NCBI GenBank assembly: GCA_900540545.1
Contig: UQGJ01000006.1
Span: forward strand, 62,001 to 126,000
Reading direction: 5' to 3'
DNA from: an uncultured Eubacteriales bacterium
GTDB lineage: Bacteria; Bacillota; Clostridia; Oscillospirales; Oscillospiraceae
Length of the DNA: 64,000 bases
In this document: positions 63,187 through 64,000 of the stretch, one piece after another
How the letters are laid out: each line of letters opens with the position of its first letter
Position numbering within the stretch: position 1 is the first letter of the stretch
Translations under genes and position numbers: made by a program
The notes under the pieces: model-generated
Told to the model about the DNA's origin: nothing
What the model saw: the letters and a program-made list of their open reading frames with translations, nothing else
Database searches by the model: none

Positions 63187-64000
63187 ATGAGCCTCCCCTT
63201 CGACAGCCGCCCCACCCTGGCCTCCTGGCCCAAGCGCATCTACGCCTGGGAGGAGCTTCCCGCCCCCTTCCGCCCCGCCCTGGAGGGGTGGCGGGGTCTG
63301 GGGATGCCCCCCGGCAACGTGACCTACATCCCCCGGGTGGCCCAGTCCGGCGGCGGGCCGGAGTACGCCGCCGCCTGGTGGGACGGCCAAGTCTGCCTCC
63401 AGACCGGCGGGAACCGCGGGGTCCAGGTCTGCCGCATCGCCCCCGGCGAGGTTCGGATGCTCACCTATCAGCTCCAGCTTCTGCGCTGCGCGGTGTCCCT
63501 GGAGCTGAAGGGGGGCCGGCAGCTCGCCTTTTCCTATAACGTGGTGAAGGAGGAGCAACTCCGCCCCGTCCTCAACCTGCTGCTGGGCAATCCCCCGGAG
63601 GCCCCCTTCCCCACCGTCCACCCCGGTACCCCGGCCCTGGACCGGCTGCTGGAGGACAGCTACGCCATGTACCACACCGCCCGGCTGTGCTACCGCTTCG
63701 GCGCGCCCCTGCTGGACTTCCTGTGGCTCCAGGGCAGGGCCCGGCGGCTCTTTCAGAAGACGGACCCGGAATATTTTCTGGGCGGCCTGGACCGGGGTCT
63801 CGCGGTCATTTTCACCGATTCCTACGGCACCCAAACCGCCTACCTCCGCTGGGCAGAGGTGTCCCGGGTGTCGGTGGAACCCAAAGGCCGGAAGGGCCGG
63901 GTCCTCCAGGTCACACCCCGCCAGGGCGCGGCGCTGGAAATCCCCCTCCTGCCGGGGCAGGAATCGGAAGCCGCCGCCTTCCTCCGCCGGGTCAAGGCCG
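63187..64000 (+). CDS. Unrecognised protein, cut by the window end
   Basis: An open frame of 271 codons runs to the last base with no stop; its end lies outside the window. It starts M-S-L-P-F-D-S-R-P-T-L-A-S-W-P-K-R-I-Y-A-W-E-E-L-P. It has hydrophilic and beta-type segments (G-P-E-Y-A-A-A-W-W-D-G-Q-V, R-M-L-T-Y-Q-L-Q-L-L-R-C-A-V-S-L-E-L) and a later G-L-A-V-I-F-T-D-S-Y-G-T-Q-T-A-Y-L-R-W-A-E-V. The repeated beta pattern might be two PH-like domains; this is a weak guess. No signal peptide or membrane segment in the visible part. RBS GAGGTG lies about nine bases upstream of the ATG, and it has its own promoter. Confidence 0.8.
   Translation, partial: MSLPFDSRPTLASWPKRIYAWEELPAPFRPALEGWRGLGMPPGNVTYIPRVAQSGGGPEYAAAWWDGQVCLQTGGNRGVQVCRIAPGEVRMLTYQLQLLRCAVSLELKGGRQLAFSYNVVKEEQLRPVLNLLLGNPPEAPFPTVHPGTPALDRLLEDSYAMYHTARLCYRFGAPLLDFLWLQGRARRLFQKTDPEYFLGGLDRGLAVIFTDSYGTQTAYLRWAEVSRVSVEPKGRKGRVLQVTPRQGAALEIPLLPGQESEAAAFLRRVKA

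Noticed and set aside
63177..63539. A 120-codon frame (M-H-G-H-E-P-P) at the right end
   Set aside because: It is an out-of-frame shadow of the open gene that starts at 63187 and runs off the window.

Overview
The window looks like chromosomal DNA from a high-GC, Gram-positive gut-type clostridium of the Oscillospiraceae kind (inference). The clues are strong GC bias at third codon positions, AGGAGG-type ribosome binding sites with frequent GTG/TTG starts, SipW/TasA-type surface proteins, a PdaB-like deacetylase, a canonical Firmicute parS site and short interspersed palindromic repeats. Two patches, about 18.7-19.9 kb and 45.5-47.2 kb, look clearly more AT-rich and are probably imported.

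Layout. 1-7.6 kb: the 3' part of dapF, a dicarboxylate/amino-acid:cation symporter, a secreted RCC1-repeat protein on the minus strand, and a PAS/AAA+/Fis sigma-54 activator. 7.8-18.7 kb: a complete type I-C CRISPR-Cas locus, cas3-cas5c-cas8c-cas7c-cas4-cas1-cas2, between two arrays of 13 and 31 repeats. The two repeats have different stems that covary. 18.7-19.9 kb: a small minus-strand operon with a sigma-factor-like protein. 19.9-20.7 kb: a polysaccharide deacetylase.

20.8-45.5 kb is the most unusual part: fifteen plus-strand genes that read as one surface-fibre/matrix locus. It holds six proteins with SipW-type (A-W-F or variant) N-termini, a further TasA/camelysin-like membrane protein, a membrane protein of unknown class, three signal peptidases with a Ser-His active site, a PilZ protein carrying both c-di-GMP-binding motifs, a membrane-anchored McrB-like AAA+ ATPase, a coiled-coil partner that resembles DUF2357 proteins, and a 3458-residue GLUG-type repeat adhesin. 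Three of the fibre-type proteins share a C-terminal W-[IL]-E-G-x-D-x-x-C signature. My working model (inference) is a c-di-GMP-responsive, SipW-dependent surface fibre whose assembly or release uses a McrB-type ATPase in a non-restriction role.

45.5-52.6 kb: a divergent SDR-type dehydrogenase, a LysM protein, an EamA permease, and a radical-SAM / TIGR03915-like / TIGR04076-like gene set whose leader carries a perfect parS. 52.6-58.4 kb: a branched-chain amino-acid ABC operon (livKHMGF order on the minus strand) and a FabG-like reductase. 58.8-63.0 kb: the MoxR-DUF58-transglutaminase set. 63.2 kb to the end: an unrecognised protein cut by the window edge. I found no tRNA, rRNA or insertion sequence.
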